Source: Bacillota bacterium (GTDB lineage Bacteria; Bacillota; Clostridia; Lachnospirales; Lachnospiraceae). Taken from it: a DNA stretch of 32,907 nt. A program made the position numbers and the translations under genes. The stretch is from NCBI GenBank assembly GCA_023420935.1, contig JAEZUR010000141.1:1-32907 (forward strand), written 5' to 3'. The notes under the pieces were generated by a model that saw nothing but the letters and a program-made list of their open reading frames with translations, was not told the DNA's origin and did no database searches. Positions 16,150 to 24,577 of the stretch are shown here, one piece after another; position 1 is the first letter of the stretch; the number at the start of each line of letters is the position of its first letter.

Positions 16150-16995
16150 TTAGATTGCTACTGGAATCTCGATTTTTGGTCCTGTTACATAATTATCTAA
16201 ACGAAAATCATCCACTGTAAATTGATAAAAATCCTTAATCTCAGGGTTCATCCAAAATACTGGTGCATCATAAGTTGGTCTTGTAATCAGTTCTTTAATG
16301 AGTGGAATATGTCTATCATAAATATGAGCATCTGCAATCACATGCACCAGTTCGCCTACTTTCATATCACATACCTGCGCTAACATATGTAATAGAACTG
16401 CATACTGACACACATTCCAATTGTTTGCAGCAAGAATATCCTGACTTCTCTGATTTAATATTCCATTCAGAATTAGTTTGTCACTATCTTTTTCTTTCGT
16501 AACATTAAATGTCATACTATAGGCACATGGATACAGATTCATTTCATGTAAATCTTCATGGACATAAATATTGGTCATAATACGGCGACTATATGGATTA
16601 TTCTTAAGGTCATAAATGACACGGTCAACCTGATCCATCTGTCCTTCCTTGTACTGATGCTTTACACCTAATTGATAACCATATGCTTTCCCAATGGAAC
16701 CATCTTCATCTGCCCAACTATCCCAGATATGGCTACCTAAATCATGAATATTGTTAGACTTTTTCTGCCATATCCACAGAATCTCATCAACACAGCTTTT
16801 AATTCCAGTTCTTCTTAATGTAATAGCTGGAAATTCTTTGGATAAATCGTAACGACTTACCACACCAAACTTTTTAATTGTATATGCAAGGGAACCATCT
16901 TCCCATTTTGGTCTAACTTTTTCGCCTTCTGTACTCACGCCATGATCTAAAATATCTTGGCACATATCTATAAATACCTTATCTGCTAAACTCAT
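16150..16995 (-). CDS. thyA: Thymidylate synthase (ThyA)
   Basis: 281 residues. Methylates dUMP to dTMP using methylene-tetrahydrofolate. Motifs: LRRTGIKSCVDEILWIWQKKSN, the Arg pair in NNPYSRRIMTNIY, LNQRSQDILAANNWNVCQYAVLLHMLAQ and DAHIYDRHIPLI. The catalytic cysteine is Cys157 in LYPCAYSM. Most ThyA enzymes have PCH here; the Cys-Ala-Tyr context resembles the B. subtilis TS-A/phage phi3T group (PCVYE), which also shares the WIWQ-KSN and DQVD segments. GGGAGG stands before the ATG, and a near-consensus promoter lies at 17039-17067. folA follows. Confidence 0.95.
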   Translation of the reverse strand: MSLADKVFIDMCQDILDHGVSTEGEKVRPKWEDGSLAYTIKKFGVVSRYDLSKEFPAITLRRTGIKSCVDEILWIWQKKSNNIHDLGSHIWDSWADEDGSIGKAYGYQLGVKHQYKEGQMDQVDRVIYDLKNNPYSRRIMTNIYVHEDLHEMNLYPCAYSMTFNVTKEKDSDKLILNGILNQRSQDILAANNWNVCQYAVLLHMLAQVCDMKVGELVHVIADAHIYDRHIPLIKELITRPTYDAPVFWMNPEIKDFYQFTVDDFRLDNYVTGPKIEIPVAI

Positions 16996-17038
16996 AAAGC
17001 CCTCCCAAATATTTAATCTATATTATGAATCAATCTAT

Positions 17039-17067
17039 ATTGTAGCTTTTTTTCTTCATATTATCAA
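17039..17067 (-). promoter_or_regulatory. thyA(-folA) promoter
   Basis: On the minus strand: -35 TTGATA (17067-17062), 17-base spacer, -10 TACAAT (17044-17039), about 45 bases before the thyA start. Confidence 0.7.
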
Positions 17068-17132
17068 GGAATATATATTTTAGCCCATACAATATAGGAA
17101 TTAAGTCATTACAATTTACTACTATATCGTAA

Positions 17133-17170
17133 AAGAAACGGTGATATTCTGGATATAATATCACCGTTTT
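17133..17170 (-). terminator. nrdD terminator
   Basis: A 13-pair stem (17169-17157 with 17148-17136) with an eight-base loop, followed by CTTTTAC on the minus strand. It separates nrdD from thyA. Confidence 0.8.
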
Positions 17171-17212
17171 CTCTCCTCTTACTTATTTCTTCTCATTTTC
17201 ACTTCTTCTATC

Positions 17213-19606
17213 TTACAATTTCATAGTTACCATGGATTGCTCATCTACAAATCGCTTAATATTAGATGCATTTACATACTTCTCTGCTTTTCCATCCTTT
17301 ACAACCACTAAAGTCGGTGCCTGCATAATTCCATATTCTGATACAAGTTCTGTATTCTTCTCAGCATCAATTACGGAATAACTAAAGTCTTCTAAGTATG
17401 ATTTGGCAATATTACAATTTGGACAAGTCTGGGTTGTAAATAGATACATACCCTCATCTGAATCTTCGCCAAGATTCAGTATAACTTCTTCTTTTGGTAA
17501 TGTCATACTATTTTCCTTGTTATGATGCACTTGTGCATGAGTTACATCATAAAGCTTTCGGTTCTTGTATTCCTGAGTTTTACCTTCATTCCAGTTCTGT
17601 ACTGGTCTATAATAACCAGTAATTCTACTATAAACCTCTGCATTTGCACCGCATTCAGGACAAGTAAACTGTTCTCCTCTTAAGTAGCCATGGGTTTTAC
17701 AGATAGAATAGGTTGGAGATATGGTGTAGTATGGTAATTTGTAATTATCTGCAATGGTTTTAACTAGTTTTGCTGCTGCCTGCCAATCAGGAAGCTTTTC
17801 TCCAAGAAACGCGTGAAATACGGTTCCAGAAGTATATAATGTCTGTAATTCATCTTGTACATCCAATGCTTCAAAGATATCAGCTGTATACTCTACAGGT
17901 AAATGTGAGCTATTGGTGTAGTATGGGGTATCTCCTTTTGCACCAGCAGTCTTTATTGCTGGCCAACGTTTACGGTCATGTTTCGCAAGACGATAACTGG
18001 TAGATTCTGCAGGAGTTGCCTCTAAGTTAAATAAATCACCATATTCTACTTGATAATCAGATAAACGTTCTCTCATATGATTTAACACTCTAACAGTAAA
18101 ATCTTGTGTTTCTTTATTAATCATATCTGTACCTAACCATCTAGCATTCAATCCTACTTCATTCATTCCTACCAATCCAATGGTTGAGAAATGATTATCA
18201 AAACTTCCAAGATAACGTCTCGTATATGGATATAATCCTTCCTCTAAAAGCTTGGTAATTACATCTCTTTTCACTTTTAATGATCTTGCTGAGATATCCA
18301 TCATTTTATTTAATTTTATAAAGAATTCTTCTTCTGTTTTGGCTGAGTATGCAATACGTGGCATATTAATCGTAACAACGCCGATGGAACCTGTGCTTTC
18401 TCCCGAGCCAAAGAATCCACCTGTCTTTTTACGTAATTCACGAAGATCCAATCTTAATCTGCAGCACATAGAACGCACATCACTTGGTTCCATATCACTG
18501 TTAATATAATTTGAGAAATATGGTGTACCATATTTTGATGTCATTTCAAATAACAAGCGATTGTTTTCTGTATCAGACCAATCAAAGTCTCTTGTAATGG
18601 AGTAAGTTGGAATTGGATATTGGAATCCACGTCCATTGGCATCACCCTCAATCATGATTTCAATAAATGCTTTATTGACCATATCCATTTCTTTTTTGCA
18701 ATCTTTATAACAGAAATCCACTTCTTTACCACCAATAATACAAGGAATTTCTGCCAGATCATTAGGAACAGTCCAATCTAGAGTAATATTAGAGAATGGT
18801 GCTTGGGTACCCCATCTGCTTGGCGTATTCACACCATAAACAAAGGATTGAATACATTGTTTTACTTCTTTATATGTTAAGTTATCTATTTTAACAAAAG
18901 GCGCTAAATACGTATCAAAAGATGAAAATGCTTGCGCACCCGCCCATTCATTTTGCATAATTCCTAAGAAATTAACCATTTGGTTGCAAAGGGTTGATAA
19001 ATGACCGGCAGGAGATGAAGTTATCTTACCTGGAATGCCTCCTAACCCTTCTTTTATTAACTGTTTTAAAGACCATCCTGCACAATATCCTGTTAACATA
19101 GATAGATCATGAATATGAATATCTGCGTTACGATGGGCATTAGAAACCTCTTCATCATATATTTCTGATAACCAATAATTGGCAGTTATGGATCCGGAAT
19201 TGTGTAAAATCAAACCACCAACAGAATAAGTAACGGTTGAGTTCTCTTTTACTCTCCAGTCTTCCTCTTTTACATAACTGTCTACAATGTCTTTATAGTC
19301 AAGAATGGTAGATTTCATATTACGAATCTTTTCTCTATTCTTACGGTATAGGATATAAGCTTTCGCTACTTCTGTATAACCAGTTTGTTCTAAGACATGC
19401 TCTACACTGTCTTGAATATCCTCCACATGAATTAGATTGTCTTTGATTTTTGCTTGAAAATCTGATGTAACTCGTAATATTAACAGATTGATGATATCCT
19501 CATTGTATAATTTCTCTGTGGCATTAAATGCCTTTGAAATTGCTTCCCCAATTTTTTTTAAGTCAAATTCTGCAATTTCTCCATCTCTTTTTACTACATT
19601 AATCAT
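17213..19606 (-). CDS. nrdD: Anaerobic (class III) ribonucleoside-triphosphate reductase with fused C-terminal redoxin domain
   Basis: 797 residues. It makes deoxyribonucleotides from ribonucleoside triphosphates with a glycyl radical and works only without oxygen. An ATP-cone (about 1-90, VVKRDGEIAEFDLKKI) gives allosteric control. The catalytic barrel follows. A zinc site (CKTHGY...CPECG) precedes the glycyl-radical loop RITGYYRPV, with the radical glycine at about 664. The last ~78 residues are unusual for NrdD: MYLFTTQTCPNCNIAKSYL with a CPNC redox pair, and QAPTLVVV with the thioredoxin-type cis-proline. This is a glutaredoxin/thioredoxin-like domain fused to the enzyme, presumably its electron donor. 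The start is at MINVVKRDG (GGGAG eight bases upstream); an ATG at 19666 would add 20 unlikely residues. No NrdG activase is adjacent. Confidence 0.95.
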   Translation of the reverse strand: MINVVKRDGEIAEFDLKKIGEAISKAFNATEKLYNEDIINLLILRVTSDFQAKIKDNLIHVEDIQDSVEHVLEQTGYTEVAKAYILYRKNREKIRNMKSTILDYKDIVDSYVKEEDWRVKENSTVTYSVGGLILHNSGSITANYWLSEIYDEEVSNAHRNADIHIHDLSMLTGYCAGWSLKQLIKEGLGGIPGKITSSPAGHLSTLCNQMVNFLGIMQNEWAGAQAFSSFDTYLAPFVKIDNLTYKEVKQCIQSFVYGVNTPSRWGTQAPFSNITLDWTVPNDLAEIPCIIGGKEVDFCYKDCKKEMDMVNKAFIEIMIEGDANGRGFQYPIPTYSITRDFDWSDTENNRLLFEMTSKYGTPYFSNYINSDMEPSDVRSMCCRLRLDLRELRKKTGGFFGSGESTGSIGVVTINMPRIAYSAKTEEEFFIKLNKMMDISARSLKVKRDVITKLLEEGLYPYTRRYLGSFDNHFSTIGLVGMNEVGLNARWLGTDMINKETQDFTVRVLNHMRERLSDYQVEYGDLFNLEATPAESTSYRLAKHDRKRWPAIKTAGAKGDTPYYTNSSHLPVEYTADIFEALDVQDELQTLYTSGTVFHAFLGEKLPDWQAAAKLVKTIADNYKLPYYTISPTYSICKTHGYLRGEQFTCPECGANAEVYSRITGYYRPVQNWNEGKTQEYKNRKLYDVTHAQVHHNKENSMTLPKEEVILNLGEDSDEGMYLFTTQTCPNCNIAKSYLEDFSYSVIDAEKNTELVSEYGIMQAPTLVVVKDGKAEKYVNASNIKRFVDEQSMVTMKL

Positions 19607-19688
19607 TGCTACTCTCCCTTTCTCCTTATCATATTGTACGAACTTCTTGCCCCCAATACTGTTCATAAGAATATGTTCTTCCTTTGTA

Positions 19689-19717
19689 AGAATAGGTTCT
19701 TTTATCTACAAGAACAA
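19689..19717 (-). promoter_or_regulatory. Possible nrdD promoter
   Basis: On the minus strand: TTGTTC (19717-19712), 17 bases, TATTCT (19694-19689), about 80 bases before the nrdD start. An inverted repeat GTTCTT/AAGAAC overlaps the -35 and spacer. I found no NrdR-box pair. Confidence 0.4.
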
Positions 19718-19765
19718 GTTATCCACGTCTTTAATTTTATCAGATTGGAATTTATTAGTCAAGGT

Positions 19766-19822
19766 AAAAAACACCATATATACTACCTTGTTTTTATCAA
19801 GGGTACTATATATGGTGTTTTT
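19766..19822. terminator. Strong bidirectional terminator downstream of hflX
   Basis: A perfect 16-pair outer stem (19767-19782 with 19807-19822), plus about seven more inner pairs with a one-base bulge and a TTTTTAT loop. Poly-T lies at the 3' end on either strand. It follows hflX by about 40 bases and lies upstream of nrdD. Confidence 0.8.
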
Positions 19823-19861
19823 ATGGTAATGCCCTATTTTAAAGGGTTCTAGCCTTTTCTA

Positions 19862-21106
19862 CTATATTCCGAAATAAATCTCCCTTGGAACATATGCTTT
19901 TATATAGATGCCATCATCCCTATATTCTTCTTCCAATAACTGTCCATACTTACGTATAGTTTGAAGCTTTCCTGCTTCTGCATAAGAAAATACTTTTTCT
20001 AGTAATACTTTACTATTTCTTAATACTTCTTCAATTGTGTTAAGAAGTTCTTTGATCCCCGTCTTTTCTTTTGCAGAAATCTTAACTGTATAATCTGCTT
20101 TAAAATCTTTTAGTATCTGATCATCTAATATTCTATCCTGCTTATTAAACGCTGTAATAATGGTCTTTTCTTTTACTCCAAGATTATCCAAGGTCTCATA
20201 TACAATATGCATCTGTGAATATGCCGACTTATTAGAACCATCCACCACATGTAGAATTATATCTGCATACTTTGCTTCTTCAAGGGTACTACGAAATGCC
20301 TCTATTAAATGATGAGGTAATTTACGGATAAAGCCTACTGTATCGGTAAAAAGAACCTGTTGTCCACTTTCCAGAGTATAGTTTCTCGTTGTAGGATCCA
20401 GCGTTGCGAATAATTTATCTTCTTCTAACACGCCTGCCCCGGTAAGAGAATTTAATAAAGTAGATTTACCAGCATTGGTATATCCCACAATTGCAACTAC
20501 TGGTACGGCATTCTTACTTCTTTGTTTTCTCGTAACTTCTCTTGATTGTTTTACTTCGGATAGTTCACGATTTAATTGAGAAATTCGATCACGAATTAAT
20601 CTTCGGTCTACCTCTAATTTTTTCTCACCAGGTCCTCTAGTTCCAATTCCACCACCTAATCTTGACAATGAATTACCAAGACCAATTAATCTAGATGATC
20701 GATATTTTAACTGCGCTAGTTCTACTTGAATTTTACCTTCTTTGGTGGTTGCTCTTTGTGCGAAAATATCCAGAATCATGACGGTACGATCAATCACCTT
20801 GGTCTGAAGCTCATCTTCTAAATTTTTTAATTGAACCGGTGATAATTCATCATCACATACCACTCCTGTAGCATGCAATTCTGCAACCAGTTCTCTCACC
20901 TCAACCATCTTTCCTTTTCCAATATAGGTACCTGGATGCACACTTTCTCTATTCTGTATCACTTTTGCTACTGTAATTGCACCTGCTGTTTTTGCGAGTT
21001 CTTCTAACTCCTCCAGTGATTCTTGCGTATCATCATGTTCATTTACGGCTACCCCTAATAATATAATTCTTTCTTCTTGATCCTTTATTTCATGTAATTG
21101 AGCCAT
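19862..21106 (-). CDS. hflX: GTPase HflX
   Basis: About 414 residues. HflX is a ribosome-associated GTPase that splits or rescues stalled 70S ribosomes under stress. The N-terminal HflX domain ends in the glycine-rich linker SRLGGGIGTRGPGEKKLEVD. The GTPase domain has G1 GYTNAGKST, G2 TLDPTTR, G3 DTVGF and G4 NKQD, and a small C-terminal domain follows. The start is placed at MAQLHEIKD (21106), preceded by AGAGG at four to five bases; an ATG at 21124 lacks a site. It lies about 57 bases downstream of the TPR lipoprotein gene and is probably on the same transcript. A strong terminator follows at 19766-19822. Confidence 0.95.
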   Translation of the reverse strand: MAQLHEIKDQEERIILLGVAVNEHDDTQESLEELEELAKTAGAITVAKVIQNRESVHPGTYIGKGKMVEVRELVAELHATGVVCDDELSPVQLKNLEDELQTKVIDRTVMILDIFAQRATTKEGKIQVELAQLKYRSSRLIGLGNSLSRLGGGIGTRGPGEKKLEVDRRLIRDRISQLNRELSEVKQSREVTRKQRSKNAVPVVAIVGYTNAGKSTLLNSLTGAGVLEEDKLFATLDPTTRNYTLESGQQVLFTDTVGFIRKLPHHLIEAFRSTLEEAKYADIILHVVDGSNKSAYSQMHIVYETLDNLGVKEKTIITAFNKQDRILDDQILKDFKADYTVKISAKEKTGIKELLNTIEEVLRNSKVLLEKVFSYAEAGKLQTIRKYGQLLEEEYRDDGIYIKAYVPREIYFGI

Positions 21107-21162
21107 ATGTCCTCTTTCTTTCATTTCATCTTTTTATTCTTATCTTTTTATATCTACCTAAT

Positions 21163-22419
21163 TTAATTTTTCTTTGTTTTACTTTTACTCTTTTTCTCAA
21201 CTCTAGTCTGTATATATTCATACTCTCTTGCCATATCTTCATCATCAGGATAAGATTTCAGATATACTTTTGCTGCTGTTAACGCCTCTTTATATTTTGC
21301 TAAGTGTTCCATAGATACGATTTCATTAAAACTTAAAGTTTTATTCCATGTACTCTCATTTAGGTCTAGTCCCGTTGAAAACATGGTATATGCTTTCTCA
21401 TAATCTGCTAACTTAAGATAGCAAAGTCCTAACTGATTATATGTCTCACTAGATTTCTTTCCTACGTCAGTATTAAGATAGCGTTCATAGTGTTTTGAAG
21501 CTGTTTTATAATCTGAATCCATCTCATAGATTTGTCCAAGATAAAAATTCGCATCTGTTATTTTCTTATCAACTAACTCTGTGAACTCACTTTTGGCCTT
21601 TTGGTAATCTTCTTGATAAAAATGTATTTGAGCAATATGATACAAATCTTCGTCGGATTTGGCTTTAATGGCTAATGCTTTTTCCAAAGTAGATTGTGCA
21701 CCTTTCGTATCCTTTAACTGAGTGTAGATAAAATACTTACCAAAATATAAATCGTAATTATTCTTGTCCAACGAAATTGCCTTATCATAATCCATTAAGG
21801 CTTCTTTTGTCTTTCCTAAATATGATTCCATTTGTGCACGATTCGCATATGCTTTGACATCTTTTTTGTCCAATTTTATAATTTCTGAATAAGTCTTTAC
21901 CGCTGATTCATACTGCCCTGATTTATTCTCAGCATCTGCTTTATATGAAAGGATATCCAGATTTAATTCATCTAATTCATTGATTTCTAGGGCTTGTTCA
22001 AGTGGTTCAATGGATAAATTAAACTGATTGGATTCATAATAAGTTATCCCTTTACCACGATATGCCTTTTTATTATTTTCTCGAACAATTTTATTATCTT
22101 TTGCAATCACCGCTTTATCAAATTGAACTAAGGCTTGATCAAACTGTTTTGTTTTTATCAAACTCATACCATAGGAAATATAATACTCTGCCTTCTCAGG
22201 ATTCTTTTTCACAGCCTCTGATAACGAAGCTGCTGCTTCCTTATAAGAACCATTCTTAAAGCTTTCCATTCCCTCTTTATAATATTGTCTAGCGCTTTTT
22301 CCATTGGAGCAAGCAGAAAACAATATTGTTACTAACACTAATATGGTAAGTAAATATTTTGTTCTCAATGATGTTGATTTCGTACTATTTTTATTATTAA
22401 TATTACTTATATTCTTCAT
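21163..22419 (-). CDS. TPR-repeat lipoprotein
   Basis: 418 residues. The N-terminus (SLRTKYLLTILVLVTILFSACSNG) is a lipoprotein signal peptide with lipobox FSAC, so the protein should be anchored on the outside of the membrane. The mature part is a series of about nine tetratricopeptide repeats (for example ARQYYKEGMESFKNGSYKEAAASLSEAVKKNPE and KAYANRAQMESYLGKTKEALMDYDKAISLDK), a scaffold for protein contacts. A Lys-rich tail ends the protein. TGAGGA stands about nine bases before the ATG. The partner and role are not deducible. It is divergent from the spore coat genes at 22582. Confidence 0.88.
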   Translation of the reverse strand: MKNISNINNKNSTKSTSLRTKYLLTILVLVTILFSACSNGKSARQYYKEGMESFKNGSYKEAAASLSEAVKKNPEKAEYYISYGMSLIKTKQFDQALVQFDKAVIAKDNKIVRENNKKAYRGKGITYYESNQFNLSIEPLEQALEINELDELNLDILSYKADAENKSGQYESAVKTYSEIIKLDKKDVKAYANRAQMESYLGKTKEALMDYDKAISLDKNNYDLYFGKYFIYTQLKDTKGAQSTLEKALAIKAKSDEDLYHIAQIHFYQEDYQKAKSEFTELVDKKITDANFYLGQIYEMDSDYKTASKHYERYLNTDVGKKSSETYNQLGLCYLKLADYEKAYTMFSTGLDLNESTWNKTLSFNEIVSMEHLAKYKEALTAAKVYLKSYPDDEDMAREYEYIQTRVEKKSKSKTKKN

Positions 22420-22521
22420 TTATTTTTCCTCAATTCCATTCTTCATTACGTCTTATTATAAGTATACTAGAAATGAAATGCAATAAAAAAGAAAATTTTG
22501 TTATTGACATTTTTCTTGTAC

Positions 22522-22551
22522 GAATAATTCCCTTTTATTTCGTGGATAATA
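22522..22551 (+). promoter_or_regulatory. Candidate sigma-G-type sporulation promoter of the coat gene pair
   Basis: GAATA (22522-22526), 18 bases, GATAATA (22545-22551). This fits the Bacillus sigma-G form (gHATR, N17-18, cATnHtA) except for the first -10 base. The predicted start lies about 24 bases before the TTG start codon. It overlaps a TTGACA (22504-22509) that has no properly spaced -10. The pattern is short, so confidence is limited. Confidence 0.35.
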
Positions 22552-22581
22552 AGCCATGAATAACATAAGGAGGTGAGATCA

Positions 22582-22821
22582 TTGACAACTTCAAGATCAA
22601 TTGCACCACATGAAGCACTTGAATTACATGAATTGCTAACATTTAAAAATGTTTGTGCTACCAAATCAGCCACCATGGCAGAACTTGTAAAAGACGAAGA
22701 ATTAAAATGTCTACTGAAGGATGATTTTAATGTAGCACAATCTCACATTTCAGAATTGCAAGATTTAGTACGTAAAGCAAATTGGAGTGGTAGTACTGTA
22801 GATATGAATTCTTTATCATAA
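22582..22821 (+). CDS. Small CotF-like spore coat-type protein
   Basis: 79 residues starting at TTG (22582), eight bases after a perfect AAGGAGG. A GTG at 22573 overlaps that ribosome site and cannot be the start. The protein is helical: HEALELHELLTFKNVCATKSATM, then LVKDEELKCLLKDDFNVAQSHISELQDLV. This is the helix-loop-helix pattern of small proteins encoded beside CotF-family coat proteins in Clostridia. Its partner gene starts 30 bases downstream on the same strand. A coat or spore-surface role is inferred from family and context; no enzymatic motif is visible. Confidence 0.7.
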   Translation: MTTSRSIAPHEALELHELLTFKNVCATKSATMAELVKDEELKCLLKDDFNVAQSHISELQDLVRKANWSGSTVDMNSLS

Positions 22822-22851
22822 CCACACAATAAGCAGAAAGTAGGTGAAATA

Positions 22852-23145
22852 ATGGCTACTATGATACAGAATCTTGCAGGCATGGCAAATATGACTGAAC
22901 AGGTTATCGCAACCGATCTTTTGCTTGGTTCCAAAGCTGCCATAAAAAATTATGCCACAGCATTAACAGAAACAGTAACTCCAGAAGTAAAAGAAACCTT
23001 AAGAAGACATTTAGATATTGCAATTGATAATCATGAAAAGATTACCGATTATATGGTATCTAAAGGTTATTATCATGTTTATAACCCTGCAGAGCAGTCA
23101 AGACTTGATATGAATGCATCTGATAAAGTTATGAAATTACAATAA
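22852..23145 (+). CDS. CotF-family spore coat protein
   Basis: 97 residues. The segment KAAIKNYATALTETVTPEVKETLRRHLDIAIDNHEKITDYMVSKGYYHVYNPAEQSRLD has the hallmarks of the Coat F domain: tPEVre.L, a His in ..I.nHek, and YM..KGyY..yn..eQ. Members form part of the spore coat or are ferritin-like helical proteins of unknown activity. GTAGGTG lies just before the ATG. It is co-directional with the preceding small gene and followed by a hairpin (23159-23207), so the two form one unit. Confidence 0.85.
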   Translation: MATMIQNLAGMANMTEQVIATDLLLGSKAAIKNYATALTETVTPEVKETLRRHLDIAIDNHEKITDYMVSKGYYHVYNPAEQSRLDMNASDKVMKLQ

Positions 23146-23158
23146 AATGCTACGAAAT

Positions 23159-23207
23159 GAAGCTGTCACAAAATAGCACTTACTGTTTATTTTGCAACAG
23201 CTTCTTT
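23159..23207 (+). terminator. Terminator of the coat gene pair
   Basis: GAAGCTGT/ACAGCTTC (23159-23166 with 23197-23204) with a second CAAAATA/TATTTTG pairing inside. Only a short TTT follows, so termination may be partial and the amidohydrolase gene could be reached by read-through. Confidence 0.6.
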
Positions 23208-23229
23208 GAAGAATTTGGAGAGATATAAC

Positions 23230-24456
23230 ATGTTAATTATTAAAAATGGTAGAATTTTCACTATGGCAGATAGAGTCTTAGACCCTGGTAATGTATACAT
23301 TGAAAATGGTAGAATAATAGATGTAAATGATGATACCAATCCAACTGTAAATGAAGATGATGTTGTAATTGATGCAACTGACCTATGGGTATTACCAGGT
23401 ATTGTGGAAGCTCACAGTCACATCGGAATCACAGAAGAAAAAAAGGGTATGGAAGGAGACGATTGTAATGAAACAACTTCTCCCGTTACGCCTGAACTTC
23501 GAGCCTTAGATGCTATCAATCCTCTTGATCCAGCTTTTCATAATGCAATACAGGCCGGCATTACCACAGTATTGGTTGGTCCTGGGAGTACCAATGTTGT
23601 TGGAGGTCAATTTTTATTAATGAAGACACATGGCCGAGTCATCGACGATATGAAAATTTTAGAACCTGCTGCAATGAAAGTTTCTTTTGGTGAAAATCCA
23701 AAGGGAGCATATAAAGACTTAAATAAGCCACCTTCTAGTAGGATGACTATTGCATCCCTCCTCAGAGAGCAATTATTCCAAGCAGTACAATATCAAACTA
23801 AGAAACAAAATGCAGCGAAGAATAATGAAACATTTGAGGAAGACTTCTGCCTAGAAGCATGGATGCCGGTTCTTGAAAAAAAGATTCCACTAAAAGCACA
23901 TGTACATCGAACAGACGATATACTAACAGCAATACGCATTGCCAAAGAATTTGATTTAAATTTGACATTGGATCATTGTTCGGAAGCACATATTATTGCA
24001 GATGAGATTAAAGAAAGTGGCTTTCCCTGCATTGTTGGCCCAGACGTTGCCTGTAGAAATAAATTAGAGATCAAGAACGCCGATTTTAAAACAGTAGGCA
24101 TATTAGCCAAGAAAGGTATTCTCGTTGCAATTACTACTGATCATCCCGTTACACTAATCCAATATCTCCCTATATGTGCTGGCCTAGCTGCTAAAAAGGG
24201 ACTTGGAATCGAAGAAGGATTGAAAGCAATTACAATAAACGCAGCAAAAATCTGTGGCGCTGGTGAGCGGATTGGTAGTATTGAAATTGGAAAAGATGCT
24301 GATATTGCTATTTTTACTGGTAATCCCATGGAGGTATTTACCCATACTGTATATACCATCATAAACGGGGAAGTAGTTTACGAATGGGATGATGATGAAC
24401 ATGAATATAAAGATTGTATTGAACAATTTTATAAGGAACATCGTGAATATATGTAG
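23230..24456 (+). CDS. Imidazolonepropionase-like amidohydrolase
   Basis: 408 residues of the metal-dependent amidohydrolase superfamily (COG1228 type). A small beta domain (MLIIKNGRIFTMADRVLDPGNVYIENGRI) precedes the TIM barrel. Probable metal ligands: the HSH pair (His62, His64) after VLPGIVEA, then His in KAHVHRTDD, His in LDHCSEAH, and the Asp of TTDHP that acts as general base. The C-terminus returns to the beta domain (GSIEIGKDADIAIFTGNPME...INGEVVYEW). Such enzymes hydrolyse cyclic amides or dipeptide-like compounds; the substrate is unknown, and no histidine-degradation genes are nearby. The start is at the ATG at 23230, with GGAG nine bases upstream; a TTG at 23206 lies in the terminator. 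Confidence 0.85.
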   Translation: MLIIKNGRIFTMADRVLDPGNVYIENGRIIDVNDDTNPTVNEDDVVIDATDLWVLPGIVEAHSHIGITEEKKGMEGDDCNETTSPVTPELRALDAINPLDPAFHNAIQAGITTVLVGPGSTNVVGGQFLLMKTHGRVIDDMKILEPAAMKVSFGENPKGAYKDLNKPPSSRMTIASLLREQLFQAVQYQTKKQNAAKNNETFEEDFCLEAWMPVLEKKIPLKAHVHRTDDILTAIRIAKEFDLNLTLDHCSEAHIIADEIKESGFPCIVGPDVACRNKLEIKNADFKTVGILAKKGILVAITTDHPVTLIQYLPICAGLAAKKGLGIEEGLKAITINAAKICGAGERIGSIEIGKDADIAIFTGNPMEVFTHTVYTIINGEVVYEWDDDEHEYKDCIEQFYKEHREYM

Positions 24457-24466
24457 TATTAAAATT

Positions 24467-24508
24467 GGGTCTGTTTTATCAAAGTGCAAGCACTTGTGTT
24501 ACAGACCC
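24467..24508 (+). terminator. Hairpin downstream of the amidohydrolase gene
   Basis: GGGTCTGT/ACAGACCC (24467-24474 with 24501-24508) around an inner AAGTGC/GCACTT stem. No T-run follows on the plus strand; on the minus strand AATTTTAA follows. A second hairpin at 24551-24573 lies 43 bases on. Either could end the convergent transcripts. Confidence 0.5.
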
Positions 24509-24550
24509 TACTCTATGGAATAAGAATCATCTATCATTAATACCCTCTTA

Positions 24551-24577
24551 CCTAACCAAGTATTTTGGTTAGGGTTT
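24551..24577. terminator. Hairpin overlapping the end of the alcohol dehydrogenase gene
   Basis: A nine-pair stem CCTAACCAA/TTGGTTAGG (24551-24559 with 24565-24573), five-base loop, followed by GTTTTAG on the plus strand. The dehydrogenase stop codon (24569-24571, minus strand) lies within the stem. It probably serves plus-strand transcription from the amidohydrolase gene. Confidence 0.5.

Noticed and set aside
19607..19861. NrdR boxes upstream of nrdD
   Set aside because: No pair of palindromic boxes with the ATAT core could be seen; only a GTTCTT/AAGAAC inverted repeat is present.
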